Under the pieces are notes generated by a model, which had not been told where the DNA came from, made no database searches, and saw nothing but the letters and a program-made list of their open reading frames with translations. Shown piece by piece: positions 7,531-17,385 of a stretch of DNA of 64,000 nucleotides (its first letter is position 1; every line of letters begins with the position of its first letter). This DNA comes from JANQJA01 sp965267485 (GTDB lineage: Bacteria; Pseudomonadota; Gammaproteobacteria; Pseudomonadales; Azotimanducaceae). Where the stretch lies: assembly GCA_965267485.1 (NCBI GenBank), contig OZ254080.1, positions 4,092,001 through 4,156,000 on the forward strand. The letters run 5' to 3'. The position numbers and the translations under genes are program-made.

Positions 7531-9110
7531 ATCTGCTTGTCTCTCCCTGCCCAGTAGGGGTCGCGAACTTTTCGTCGTTGAATCTTGCCTGTCGGCAGTC
7601 TCGGCAGATCATCCGCAAAGTCGATCTGCCGCGGACACTTGTAGTGTGCCAGATGATTGCGGGCGAACTCGATGATATCGGCCGCGATCTCGTCGGAAGG
7701 CTCGACACCTTCTGCGAGCTGAACCACGGTGCGAACCTCCTCGCCCCACTCCTCATTGGGAATCCCGATCGTGCAGACCTCATGAACGGCCGGGTGCTTC
7801 ATGACCTCATTGTCCACTTCCTGCGGGTAGATGTTCACACCGCCGGAGATGATCACCTCGGCAGTCCGCCCCGTCAGAAAGAGGTAACCGTCTTCATCGA
7901 AGTAGCCCATGTCGCCCAGCGTGAAGTAGTCGCCGCGGAATGAACCCTGCGTCTTCTCCGGATCCTTGTAGTACTCGAACCGGTCACCCATCGCCTTCAT
8001 GTAGATCGTGCCGACTTCCATCGGGCCGAGCTCATTGCCCTCATCGTCGAGAATGCGATTGTCGTACTGGGGTGGCGGCTTGCCGACCGTCCCCGGCTTC
8101 TTCAGCCATTCCTCTGACGTCACGGTGAATCCGCCGCCACCTTCGGTCGCGGCGTAGTATTCGTTGATGACAGGGCCGAACCACTCGATCATCTGCTGCT
8201 TCACGTGAACCGGGCACGGCGCCGCCCCGTGATTGACGCTCTTCAGGCTGCTCACATCGTACTTCTGCCGAGTCTCCGGCGGCAGCTGCAGCATGCGATG
8301 GAACATCGTCGCGACCATGTGACTGTGCGTCACAGAATGCCGCTCGATCAGCGCCAGCGTTTCCTCCGGGTCCCACTTGTCCATCATCACGACCGGCACG
8401 CCCGAAATGAGCGCCCTGACGATACTCATGAGGGGCGCCGCGTGATAGGCGGGGCCGGTCAGCAGGCAGCAGTCGGATTCGGGCCGGAGCGGCGCGACGC
8501 CCGTGTCCCAGGCGGGCAGGATCGGTTCACGAGTCCGGCGCCAGACACCCTTGGGCCGCCCGGTGGTGCCCGAGGTATAGAGCATGTAGCGGCCGAACTC
8601 CGGGTCGTCAATGTCGCCCGCGTCTTCACCACCGATCGCGGCTTCATAGTCCGTCGCCCCGGCAATCTCGCCACCCACCGCGTAAGACACAACCAGATTG
8701 GACACGCCACGGATCGCGTACTCCGCCGCGTCGCGGTAGCGCGCATCAGCAACGAACGCCTTCGCCTCGCAGTTATCGACGATGTATTCGACTTCATCGC
8801 CGGACAGGTGCCAGTTGATCGGCGTCAGTCTGACACCACAGCGAAGGCTCGCCTTGTAGACTTCGACGAACTCTGGCCGGTTGCCCATCAGCATCGCGAC
8901 CGAATCGCCGCTGCAGATTCCTGCCCGGCGCCACGCGCGAACGATCTGGTTCGCCCGGGCATTGAGTTCGGCAAACGTGCGCTGACCGAAACTGGAAATC
9001 ACCGCGACACGCTCAGGCGTCGCCGCGGCATAGTGTGAGATGGCCATGCCCTGCCGGGCAGCATCGGACACCGCGCTGATGTCCAGACCGAACGGACGGT
9101 CGTCTTCCAT
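7527..9110 (-). CDS. Acyl-CoA synthetase (AMP-forming ligase)
   Basis: A 527-residue ANL-superfamily enzyme that activates a carboxylic acid with ATP to an acyl-adenylate and then the CoA thioester. The P-loop YTSGTTGRPKG lies at about residues 176-186, the hinge region GYFDEDGYLFLTGRTAEVI near 400, and the C-terminal catalytic lysine in LPTGKIQRRKVRD. Length is normal for the family. GAGGGAGAG in front of ATG 9110 is a good ribosome site. It leads a three-gene minus-strand operon and diverges from an LLM-class oxidoreductase over a 102-bp spacer, a common arrangement in acid and terpenoid catabolism loci. Chain-length preference cannot be told from sequence. Confidence 0.9.
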   Translation of the reverse strand: MEDDRPFGLDISAVSDAARQGMAISHYAAATPERVAVISSFGQRTFAELNARANQIVRAWRRAGICSGDSVAMLMGNRPEFVEVYKASLRCGVRLTPINWHLSGDEVEYIVDNCEAKAFVADARYRDAAEYAIRGVSNLVVSYAVGGEIAGATDYEAAIGGEDAGDIDDPEFGRYMLYTSGTTGRPKGVWRRTREPILPAWDTGVAPLRPESDCCLLTGPAYHAAPLMSIVRALISGVPVVMMDKWDPEETLALIERHSVTHSHMVATMFHRMLQLPPETRQKYDVSSLKSVNHGAAPCPVHVKQQMIEWFGPVINEYYAATEGGGGFTVTSEEWLKKPGTVGKPPPQYDNRILDDEGNELGPMEVGTIYMKAMGDRFEYYKDPEKTQGSFRGDYFTLGDMGYFDEDGYLFLTGRTAEVIISGGVNIYPQEVDNEVMKHPAVHEVCTIGIPNEEWGEEVRTVVQLAEGVEPSDEIAADIIEFARNHLAHYKCPRQIDFADDLPRLPTGKIQRRKVRDPYWAGRDKQI

Positions 9111-9212
9111 GAACCGCTCTCCCTCTTGAACGGATCTCCATGTTACCCACTTTGCAGGGCCGCCGTCTCTGGCATACCCTCAGGCGATCGACGAAGCAGA
9201 GAGGGAAGCATC

Positions 9213-10262
9213 ATGAGACTGGGAACCGGGGTTGGCGGCTGGATGTCTGGCGTCGCAGAAGGCGCATCAAAAGCGGAAGCGCGCGGATTCGACTACGTGT
9301 CATGCGGAGAACTGGCGCACGATTCGATGCTGACGATGGCGACAGCCGCCGGGGCGACCGAACGCATCGAGCTTCACACCAGCGTGACGATCGCCTTTCC
9401 GCGAAGCCCGATGGTGCTTGCGATGGAGGCGTGGGATCTTCAGGAGTACTCAAAGGGGCGCTTCACGATTGGCCTCGGCAGCCAGGTCAAGGGCCACAAC
9501 GAGCGTCGCTTCGGCGGTACCTGGAGTGCACCGGCACCCCGCATGAAAGAATACATCCAGATGATGAAGGCCGTCTGGGACTGCTGGCAGGACGGCAAAC
9601 CCGCCGAGTTCCTCGGCAAGCACTACCGGTTCACGCTGATGACCCCGAACTTCAACCCGGGGCCGATCGACTATCCCAAGCCGAAGATCTACCTCGCTGT
9701 AGTCGGCGATGCCATGGCCCGGGTCGCCGGCGAAGTCGCCGACGGTATTCTGCCTCACGGCGGCATCATGACCGACAAGTACATGCGCGAAGTGCTGTTG
9801 CCCAACGTCAGGGTCGGCCTCGAACGCTCGGGGCGCACCTGGGACGACATCGATATCGCCGCGAGCGGTTACACCGTCTACGGTGACAATGATGAGGAGA
9901 TATCGAAGGGCCTCGACGGATTGCGCCAGGCACTGTCGTTCTATGGCTCGACACGCACCTATCACGATGTCCTTGAACTTCACGGCCTGAAGTATCTCGG
10001 CGACAAGCTCCACCAGCTCTCACTGGGTGGCGAGTGGCAAAAGATGAAGGAAGTGATCACCGACGACGAACTGCTCGAACTTGCCCAGGTCTGCAAGTAC
10101 GACGATATGCCGGGTTTCGTTGCCGAGCATCGTGAGTATGCCAACATGATGGGCTTCAATCTTCGCGGCAGTGCCTCCGCACAAAGCGAGAAGCTCGCCG
10201 AACTCATGAAGACCGTTCAGGCCGTCGAGACGCCCGGCATCCCGAGAGGTCTCGAGATGTGA
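9213..10262 (+). CDS. LLM-class flavin/F420-dependent oxidoreductase
   Basis: A 349-residue luciferase-like monooxygenase-fold protein: MRLGTGVGGWMSGVAEGASKAEARGFDYV at the N terminus (an eight-stranded barrel start), IELHTSVTIAFPRSPMVLA, FTIGLGSQVKGHNERRFG, and a later YLAVVGDAMARVAGEVADGILPHG. These are typical of the TIGR03617-like F420-dependent subgroup. The start is ATG 9213, preceded by an AGAGGGA ribosome site; an in-frame upstream start at 9126 lacks family similarity. Cofactor identity (F420 or FMN) cannot be decided from sequence. It diverges from the acyl-CoA ligase and may act on the same substrate class. Confidence 0.85.
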   Translation: MRLGTGVGGWMSGVAEGASKAEARGFDYVSCGELAHDSMLTMATAAGATERIELHTSVTIAFPRSPMVLAMEAWDLQEYSKGRFTIGLGSQVKGHNERRFGGTWSAPAPRMKEYIQMMKAVWDCWQDGKPAEFLGKHYRFTLMTPNFNPGPIDYPKPKIYLAVVGDAMARVAGEVADGILPHGGIMTDKYMREVLLPNVRVGLERSGRTWDDIDIAASGYTVYGDNDEEISKGLDGLRQALSFYGSTRTYHDVLELHGLKYLGDKLHQLSLGGEWQKMKEVITDDELLELAQVCKYDDMPGFVAEHREYANMMGFNLRGSASAQSEKLAELMKTVQAVETPGIPRGLEM

Positions 10263-10361
10263 ATGCCGGCCGGCGCTTTGATCCAGATCATTGGTTGAAA
10301 GCGCCAACCGCGAAAGAATAGGCTTTGCACCCAAACGTCGGCAATCAAAGGAGCCGCGACC

Positions 10362-11264
10362 ATGACGACGAACATTCTCGCCATCATCGATCCGGAAGAG
10401 ACCGAGCACTCTGCGCTCAACCGGATTCGTGAAGTACCACCCACCGCTGACGTGGCGTACAAGGTGGACTTCTATATGGACGCCGTGCCTGTCATGGCGG
10501 GTCAGGCATCGTCCGGTGTGGTCAAGGAGGCCATTGCCAAGCACAAGGAGTGGCTGGACGAACTCGTCGCGCCGCTGCGCAGCGATGGCTATGGCATCAC
10601 AACGGAGGTGATCGCGTTCAGTCGCCTCTATGAAGAGATCATCAACAGCGCGCGTGCTTTCAAGGCGGACTTCGTGTTCAAACCCGTTCGCCAGCACGGC
10701 GCATTGCGCCGCCTGTTCTACACGTCCACCGACTGGAATCTCGTTCGCCTTTGCCCGCAGCCGCTGCTGATGGTGAGCGATGAAACTGCGGTTCATGGCA
10801 AGCCTGTGGTGGCGGCCGTCGACGTCGGTGACGACGATGAAGCGCACAAACGGCTCAACAAAGAGGTGCTGGAGCGCGCCAATCAGCTGGCCGGCGTGCT
10901 CGAATCCGAGGTGCACGTGATCTATGCCTACGGTCCGGCGGCTGTTGCCGGGCGGGCCGGACTCTCTGATCGGCTCGCGATCGAGATCGAACGCAGCAAG
11001 TATGAAGAAGAACTCAAGGCCACTGAGCAACTCGCGGCCACCCACGGGATCAAGGAGGCGAACATCCACCTCCGCGAGGGAATTCCCCAGCGCGTGCTGA
11101 ACGAGTATGCGACAGAGGTCGGCGCGAGCGTCGTTGTCATCGGTACGGTTGCGCGCGCCGGTGCCTCTGGCCTCTTCGTCGGCAATACCGCCGAGAGCCT
11201 GCTCGAGTCGGCAACGACCGACGTCTTCGTCGTCAAGCTGCCTGAGTTCGACGCTCCGGTCTGA
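10362..11264 (+). CDS. Tandem universal stress protein (two Usp domains)
   Basis: A 300-residue cytosolic protein with two Usp domains: residues 1-145 (NILAIIDPEETEHSALNRI at the start) and 150-297. The second domain ends with VVVIGTVARAGASGLFVGNTAESLL, the G-2x-G-9x-G(S/T/N) ATP-binding signature; the first lacks it. This layout resembles E. coli UspE, which supports stress resistance and aggregation. The ribosome site AAGGAG lies 11 bp before the ATG. It stands alone downstream of the LLM gene; the sensor kinase gene begins 46 bp after its stop and may be co-expressed. Confidence 0.9.
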   Translation: MTTNILAIIDPEETEHSALNRIREVPPTADVAYKVDFYMDAVPVMAGQASSGVVKEAIAKHKEWLDELVAPLRSDGYGITTEVIAFSRLYEEIINSARAFKADFVFKPVRQHGALRRLFYTSTDWNLVRLCPQPLLMVSDETAVHGKPVVAAVDVGDDDEAHKRLNKEVLERANQLAGVLESEVHVIYAYGPAAVAGRAGLSDRLAIEIERSKYEEELKATEQLAATHGIKEANIHLREGIPQRVLNEYATEVGASVVVIGTVARAGASGLFVGNTAESLLESATTDVFVVKLPEFDAPV

Positions 11265-11310
11265 TTCAGGGCGATGGCTCAGCCGCGTGTTCGGCTGACC
11301 GGACCGCGGC

Positions 11311-12795
11311 ATGGCTGAGCGTCGCCGACCTCACTTCGGCTCGCTGGCGGATCTTGAGCTGCTCAACGACGTCAATACGCCGATCTGGATCTTCGATGTC
11401 GACCGTCACGCGATGTGGTGGGCGAACACCGCGGGTCTCGCCTTCTGGCACGCACCGTCACTCGATGAGCTACTCCACCGCGACTTCTCGGGAGACAGCG
11501 AAGCCGTAAGACTGCGGCTGCGTCAGCTTGTCGACACCGATGGCGCAAGCCCCGGCATCATCGAAGAGATCTGGACGCTGTATCCCCGGGAGGAGCCGAC
11601 CACAGTCGCCGTCGACATGCGCCCGGTCACCGTCGACGACGGCCACGACGCGCTGTTGATCGAGGCCAGACCCATTCACGAGCTGCGCGAGGACCCCGAA
11701 GCCTTGCGCATCATCGAAGCGGCGCGATCCTCACGGATGCTGGTCAGTACCTTCAGCCTCCACGGCGAGCTGATCTCCCAGAACCCGGCAGCCTACGCGA
11801 CCTACGCAACCACGACCCGTCGCGGACCGGGCCTGAACGAAAGATTCGTCGAACCAGACGACGCACAGCGCATCGTTGCAGCGATCACGGCGAGGATTTC
11901 GTTCGAGGCAGAACTGGCGGTCAACACCGCCACCGGCCAGCGGATTCATCAGGTGGTCGCCACGCGGGGCCGGGATCCGGTCACCGGTGAGTACGTGATC
12001 ATCCTGAACGAGGAGGACCTCACCGAGAACGCACGGCTGAGGCAGGACCTCGAGAACCTCAACCGGCAACTCGAATCCCGCGTCGCTGATCGCACCCGGG
12101 AACTCGAGATGGTCGGCCGCCTGGCAGGGGGCGTCGCCCATGACTTCAACAACCTGCTCGGCGTCATCTCGCTGAGTGTCGAAATGCTGGAAGACGGGCC
12201 CGACCCGGCGGCTGCTGCCAACGTCGATCATGCGGTTCGTCGGGCGTCGGAATTGACCCAGCAGTTGCTCTCGTTTTCGAGACGCCAGCGCCTCGAGCCT
12301 CGCCGGATCGACGCGGAGCCGTTCCTGCGCCGTGCCCGGAGCGCCATCGAAGGGATAATCAATGGAGACACGACCGTCGTGTCAGGCAACGTGGCCCAAG
12401 GCCTCGGCATGGATGCCGACCCAGACCAACTCGAACTCGCCCTGCTCAATCTGGCACGCGACGCGAAGGACGCCATGCCATCGGGCGGGAAGATTTCACT
12501 CTCGATCGAAACGGCATCGCAAGAGGAGATCCGCGAGCTCGATTCGGTGAAGGACGACGCGCGCTACATCTGCATCTCCATCGCCGACACCGGCGAAGGC
12601 ATGGACGAGCAGACTCGCCAGAGCGCCTTTGAGCCCTTCTTCACCACCCGAGGCGTGGGCCGCGGCTCGGGGCTCGGTCTATCCATGGTGTACGGGTTTG
12701 CCCGCCAGTCCGGCGGCACGCTCAGCCTCGAAAGTTCACCGGGTCAGGGGACGACCGTGCGGCTCTACCTGCCACAATCTGCACCGGGCCGCTAA
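11311..12795 (+). CDS. PAS-domain sensor histidine kinase (soluble)
   Basis: The 494-residue product has two PAS-like regions (about 18-125 and 135-245), a short coiled coil (LENLNRQLESRVADRTREL), a HisKA H-box GGVAHDFNNLLG with His277, and a full HATPase_c domain with DTGEGMDE, FEPFFTTR and GSGLGLSMVYGF. No transmembrane helix is seen, so it senses a cytosolic signal. There is no receiver domain and no response regulator gene beside it, so its partner is elsewhere. It follows the universal stress gene closely. Confidence 0.9.
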   Translation: MAERRRPHFGSLADLELLNDVNTPIWIFDVDRHAMWWANTAGLAFWHAPSLDELLHRDFSGDSEAVRLRLRQLVDTDGASPGIIEEIWTLYPREEPTTVAVDMRPVTVDDGHDALLIEARPIHELREDPEALRIIEAARSSRMLVSTFSLHGELISQNPAAYATYATTTRRGPGLNERFVEPDDAQRIVAAITARISFEAELAVNTATGQRIHQVVATRGRDPVTGEYVIILNEEDLTENARLRQDLENLNRQLESRVADRTRELEMVGRLAGGVAHDFNNLLGVISLSVEMLEDGPDPAAAANVDHAVRRASELTQQLLSFSRRQRLEPRRIDAEPFLRRARSAIEGIINGDTTVVSGNVAQGLGMDADPDQLELALLNLARDAKDAMPSGGKISLSIETASQEEIRELDSVKDDARYICISIADTGEGMDEQTRQSAFEPFFTTRGVGRGSGLGLSMVYGFARQSGGTLSLESSPGQGTTVRLYLPQSAPGR

Positions 12796-12886
12796 ATCTC
12801 CCGCGAGTTCGGCCGAAACAAGTCCATAGCCATCGAAAAATCGAGGGGTCGACTTCACCAGAGGGCCCTGATTCCGGTATCGCCTG

Positions 12887-15800
12887 ATGTGGAGGTTTCT
12901 GTTCACTGCGTGCTCGCTGTTGCTGGCCCAGCCGTCGCTGGCGGCCTGGTGGGACGCATCGTGGCCGTACCGGATGGCGTTCGAGGTCACCAATACAACC
13001 GCTGGAACGCTGACAAATCAGCAGTTCGTTATCGAAATCGAGGGTGCAGAGACCCATGCGGACTACGCGTGGACGAGCGCCGGCGACGACATCCGGGTCG
13101 TCGACGCCACGAGCGGCACGACCGTCAGTTTCTATATCAGGGACTGGAGCAGCGGCAGCGAGACCGCCGAGATTCTGGTGCTGGTGCCCTCACTCGGCGT
13201 CGGTGAAACACGCACGTTGCATCTTTACTACGGCAACGGCGCGGCCACGCCGGCGAGCGACCCGATCGCAGTACTGACCGAAAGCGGCCTGCGCTATCAC
13301 ACGCGGCGATCGACGCTCGATCCATCGAACAGGGCCGAGGCCGTGGCCGAGTTCAACTCGCTCGACGATTCCGTGGCCGGTTATGGCTGCACCACCGTCA
13401 CGAACTTCACCAACATCAGCAATCGGAACCTCTTCTCGCCCCCAAGCAACAATTCGAACATCGCGTTCCTCTCCATCCATCACTTCGAGGTAACCGCGGC
13501 AACCGCCGGCACCTGGGAGTTCCGCTTCGGCGGCGACTACGGCCTGGGCGGCGGCATGTACATAGACAATGCCGCCATTGAGGAAGCCTGGAACACGGAT
13601 CTCTGGTGGAACAACAACTGGGGCAACACGAGCGATACGCTCGAGGGGAGCGTGACGCTGACCGAGGGATGGCACACGCTGGAACTCATTGGCTTCGAAG
13701 GATGTTGCGACGGCGGCACGTCCGTGCAGTACCGCAGCCCGGACGCACCAACGACCTGGCGAACCTGGAGCACCGCGAACATCGACATCCGCAGCGAGCG
13801 CTGCCTGGTGAACTCGGCACCCGTCCAACCCATATCCACAGATCTTTCCACCTCAACGCACGTTGGCGTCGACCAGAATGGCGATGATCCGAGCCCCGGT
13901 GACACGATTCGATACACCGTCACGCTGACCGAGTCCGGCGGCACGTTGGCGGACGGCATCAGCGTCCAACTCGATGTGCCGGGCGGGGTAACAGGCTTCT
14001 CCGTCGTCAGCACGCCCGCTGGCTCAACGGACAGCTCGAGCCCGACCGGCGGCGCCCATGGCACCGGCACGCTCGACATCAGCGACATCTCGGTGCCGGC
14101 AGGCGGGTCCGTCACAATCGTCTACGACGTCACCATCGGCATCGTTCCCGACGGGACGACGATCGACGCGGTGGCATCAATCGACAATCCGTCAGGACTC
14201 TCATCCTTCACGCTGGCAGCGAACTCGCTCAGCGTCGTGCTGGCGTCAACACCACTCAGCGACGTGATCAAGCACCTTTACTTCAACGAGGACGATGAGC
14301 TGAGCCGAATTGCGCCCGCCTCGGACCAGGCATCGACCTGGCTGTTCGAGACATGGTCGAACACATGGACGCTCTCACCGGCGCTCGCACTACCGCTGAC
14401 GATCGACGACAGCGCAACCGAGATCCGGGTGTACCTGTACCTCAGGCGGATTCTCTCGAATAGCGACATCACCATTACGGTGACCGGCTCATCGTCCGGC
14501 ACAATCGCCACGGAGTATTTCAGCGGGTTATCTCTGAGCGGCAGCTATCAGCTCTTCGCATTCGACGTCGATCTGGTGGCGAGCCCGCCGGCCGTCCTTT
14601 CGGCGGGAGAGGAGATCACCCTTAATGTGTACAACCACTCGGGCAGCGGTTTCCGGATTCTGGACGTCAAACCGTCCGACGGCGCGACGCATTCGGTCGT
14701 CGAGTTCCCAACCGACACGGCAATCAATATCGAATCGGCGGCACCCTACAGCGCCGCATGGCCCGGCGGCTCAATTGTCACGACAGCCGCCCCGGGCGAT
14801 ACGCTGTATGTAAGATCAGAGGTCAGTGATCCCTTTGGGGCCTTCGATATCACCAGCGCAACGATTGCTGTCGATGATCCGATGGGAGCACCGTCGCTGG
14901 CTGCTACCGCGATGACAGAGATTACGGGCGGCGGCTGGCCGACGGGTTCGAACAAACTCTATGAACACGCGTTCACGGTTCCGGGCGGCGCGGCCGGCGG
15001 GTATTGGTCGATCGACATTGCCGCCAACGAGGGCACAGAGGGGCTGGTTCAACACACAGCAAGCACTGGCTTTACCGTTGCCGGTTCCACTGCACTGGAA
15101 GTCGACGCGGGTCCGACGGCCGCCAGTACCTGCTTCGCGCAGACTGTCACGGTTCGTGCCATCGATGGCGGCGGCAACCCCGTGACCGGCTACACCGGCA
15201 CGGTCAGCCTCTCGACCACCAGTAGCCACGGCGGCTGGCAAACCAGCGGCGCCGGCACGCTGGTCGACAGCGATACCGACGACGGCGCTGCCACCTACAC
15301 CTTCGCCGCCGGCGATCTCGGTGAGGTCGACTTCTCGCTGACCAACGTTCACGCCGACGATCTGCGGGTCTCGGCTGCTGATTCGGCGAACGGGCTGTCC
15401 GATACCTCGGCCGTCATCGCGTTCCGCGACAACCGCCTGCAGATCGTCGAGAACGACGCGCTCGACTACGACGTCATAGCCGGGCGAACGCACGCGTTCG
15501 AGGTACAGCTCTGGCGCCGCGACACCGGCTCAGGCAATTGCGCGATTGCAGCTGAGTACGACGGCACGTTCGCGATGAAGGCCTGGGTGACGCGGGATGC
15601 CGCCGACCCGGGCGGGACCGCGCCCGGACTCATCGGTGACTCGAGCCTCGCCGCATTGCCCTCGAGCAGCCCGGCATCGGACAACATCAATCTCGACTTC
15701 ACGGCGGGTGTGGCACCGGTTCTGCTCACGAGCACCGACGTCGGCAAGTACTCGCTGAACCTGCGCGACGACAGCAGCGGCTTCGCCGTTGATGACGGCG

Positions 15801-17230
15801 GCAGCCCCCTGACGATCGACAGCGCATCGACGGCGGCACCCTACGTCGTGCGGCCGTTCGCCCTCGCTGTCACCGCCGCCGGGAATCCGGGCGCGACGAC
15901 GGCGGGCGGTGCTGCGTACGTGAGTGCCGGTGCCGACTTCGACGTCACCGTCACAGCCGTGCTCTACGACAGCAATGACGACGACGGTTCTGGCGGCGGC
16001 AGCGCAGGTGATGGCGTGGCTGATGACATTGCCGGGCTCGCCGGCAACGCCGCGGCACCTTCTTTCGGTGCCGAAGGTGAAGCCGTCTCCCTGTCGAGCG
16101 CGCTCCTGCTGCCGTCCGGCGGAGCCAACCCTGGCCTGAGCGGTGACCCGACGCTGCTCGGAAGTTTTTCGGCGGGCAGCGATTCGGCCACCTACCAGTT
16201 CAACGAAGTCGGCATCATCACCATCGGCGCCGGGATATCTGACGGAAACTATCTCGGCGCGGGTGCCGCCGTCACGTCGAGGATTGCGACAACGAGTACG
16301 CCCATCGGCCGGTTCGTTCCGGATCACTTCACGGTCGCGACGGCGGTCGCCGGGAGCTTCCTCGAAACCTGTACCGCCGGCGCCAGCGACTTCACGTACA
16401 TCGGCGAGACATTCGGTTACCTCACGCAGCCCGCGTTCACGATCACGCCGCGGGATACCACCGGGACGCGAACGCTCTCGAACTACCGGGATGCGTTCGC
16501 CCATCTGACGAGCGGCGAGATCACCGTCTCGTATCCGGCGGCCGACGCGGGCACCGCACTCGCCGTCATCACGACACCATCGACCGGTGCCCTGACCTCG
16601 AACGGCGACGGCACCCACACGCTGACGCTCGCCGCGGCGGATGCGTTCGAATACGTGCGCTCGCCCGCTGCGCAGATCTCGCCGTTCCAGGCCGACCTGC
16701 CAATCGCCGTATCTGCCATCAACGAAACACAGGACAGTGTTTCCGGCAGCGGCCTGCCGCAGTCGGCAACCCCTGCCGGCATCGAGCTACGCTACGGCCG
16801 CCTGAACGTCACCAACGCCTTTGGCCCGGAGACCGAGAGCCTCGCCATCACCTCCGTGGTCGAGTACCGAAGCGGAACGGGCTGGATCACCAACACGGAT
16901 GACAACTGCAGCGACTTCAGTGGCGACATCACCACGTCACCAGACTCTTCACCCTCGGGGAGCCACCTCAACATCCCCGTCGGCAGCAGCATCACTCACC
17001 TCACCGTACTTGGCCCGGTGGCCGCCGGCGATGGGGGTCTGTCGCTTTCCGCCCCCGGTGCCGGCAACACGGGCGATATCGGCATCGCCGTGGATCTGTC
17101 TGCCCTGCCCTGGCTGCAGTTCGACTGGGATGGCGATGGCACCGCCGACAGCACGCTGAACCGAGCGGCGAGCTTCGGCCAGTACCGCGGACACGATCGG
17201 GTCATCTACTGGCGAGAGGTGCGGGACTGA
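12887..17230 (+). CDS. Giant secreted MshQ-like protein (DUF2341, DUF11-like, DUF6701)
   Basis: A 1447-residue protein with a signal peptide (about residues 1-19, ending SLAA) followed by AWWDASWPYRMAFEV, the DUF2341 opening. A PA14/CCXG-like lectin segment occupies about residues 145-300 (WEFRFGGDYGLGGGMYIDNA, then FEGCCDGG). A DUF11-like repeat covers about 315-435, and the C-terminal half carries DUF6701 marks (VRPFALAVTAAGNPGA, IGRFVPDHFTV near 1140). This architecture is that of MshQ from type IV MSHA pilus loci, a surface or adhesion protein. No other msh gene is next to it, so it is an orphan. It stands alone between the kinase and the acyl-CoA dehydrogenase and is rich in Ser, Thr, Gly, Ala and Asp, as expected for an exported beta-sandwich protein. 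Confidence 0.8.
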   Translation: MWRFLFTACSLLLAQPSLAAWWDASWPYRMAFEVTNTTAGTLTNQQFVIEIEGAETHADYAWTSAGDDIRVVDATSGTTVSFYIRDWSSGSETAEILVLVPSLGVGETRTLHLYYGNGAATPASDPIAVLTESGLRYHTRRSTLDPSNRAEAVAEFNSLDDSVAGYGCTTVTNFTNISNRNLFSPPSNNSNIAFLSIHHFEVTAATAGTWEFRFGGDYGLGGGMYIDNAAIEEAWNTDLWWNNNWGNTSDTLEGSVTLTEGWHTLELIGFEGCCDGGTSVQYRSPDAPTTWRTWSTANIDIRSERCLVNSAPVQPISTDLSTSTHVGVDQNGDDPSPGDTIRYTVTLTESGGTLADGISVQLDVPGGVTGFSVVSTPAGSTDSSSPTGGAHGTGTLDISDISVPAGGSVTIVYDVTIGIVPDGTTIDAVASIDNPSGLSSFTLAANSLSVVLASTPLSDVIKHLYFNEDDELSRIAPASDQASTWLFETWSNTWTLSPALALPLTIDDSATEIRVYLYLRRILSNSDITITVTGSSSGTIATEYFSGLSLSGSYQLFAFDVDLVASPPAVLSAGEEITLNVYNHSGSGFRILDVKPSDGATHSVVEFPTDTAINIESAAPYSAAWPGGSIVTTAAPGDTLYVRSEVSDPFGAFDITSATIAVDDPMGAPSLAATAMTEITGGGWPTGSNKLYEHAFTVPGGAAGGYWSIDIAANEGTEGLVQHTASTGFTVAGSTALEVDAGPTAASTCFAQTVTVRAIDGGGNPVTGYTGTVSLSTTSSHGGWQTSGAGTLVDSDTDDGAATYTFAAGDLGEVDFSLTNVHADDLRVSAADSANGLSDTSAVIAFRDNRLQIVENDALDYDVIAGRTHAFEVQLWRRDTGSGNCAIAAEYDGTFAMKAWVTRDAADPGGTAPGLIGDSSLAALPSSSPASDNINLDFTAGVAPVLLTSTDVGKYSLNLRDDSSGFAVDDGGSPLTIDSASTAAPYVVRPFALAVTAAGNPGATTAGGAAYVSAGADFDVTVTAVLYDSNDDDGSGGGSAGDGVADDIAGLAGNAAAPSFGAEGEAVSLSSALLLPSGGANPGLSGDPTLLGSFSAGSDSATYQFNEVGIITIGAGISDGNYLGAGAAVTSRIATTSTPIGRFVPDHFTVATAVAGSFLETCTAGASDFTYIGETFGYLTQPAFTITPRDTTGTRTLSNYRDAFAHLTSGEITVSYPAADAGTALAVITTPSTGALTSNGDGTHTLTLAAADAFEYVRSPAAQISPFQADLPIAVSAINETQDSVSGSGLPQSATPAGIELRYGRLNVTNAFGPETESLAITSVVEYRSGTGWITNTDDNCSDFSGDITTSPDSSPSGSHLNIPVGSSITHLTVLGPVAAGDGGLSLSAPGAGNTGDIGIAVDLSALPWLQFDWDGDGTADSTLNRAASFGQYRGHDRVIYWREVRD

Positions 17231-17385
17231 CCCCGCCCCCTGCGCACTAACTCCCAGCACTATAAATTCCATCAATAATCCCTCTGAGTTGACCTGCGTC
17301 AAAATGATGATGCAAGGTCTCCAACACACTCGTCCTGATTTGAAGAGACCACGACAGCGGGGCACGCACCCCGGGGGAGCCAACC
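17231..17385. other. Intergenic spacer before the acyl-CoA dehydrogenase
   Basis: A 155-bp AT-richer spacer that must hold the dehydrogenase promoter. A GGGGGAG ribosome site lies about 10 bp before ATG 17386. No convincing terminator or operator was found by eye. Confidence 0.4.

Noticed and set aside
10020..11312. 430-residue minus-strand frame
   Set aside because: It covers the universal stress protein and the LLM gene end on the other strand, with no family pattern.
15530..16618. 362-residue minus-strand frame within the MshQ-like gene
   Set aside because: Shadow of the low-complexity Ser/Gly/Ala-rich coding strand.
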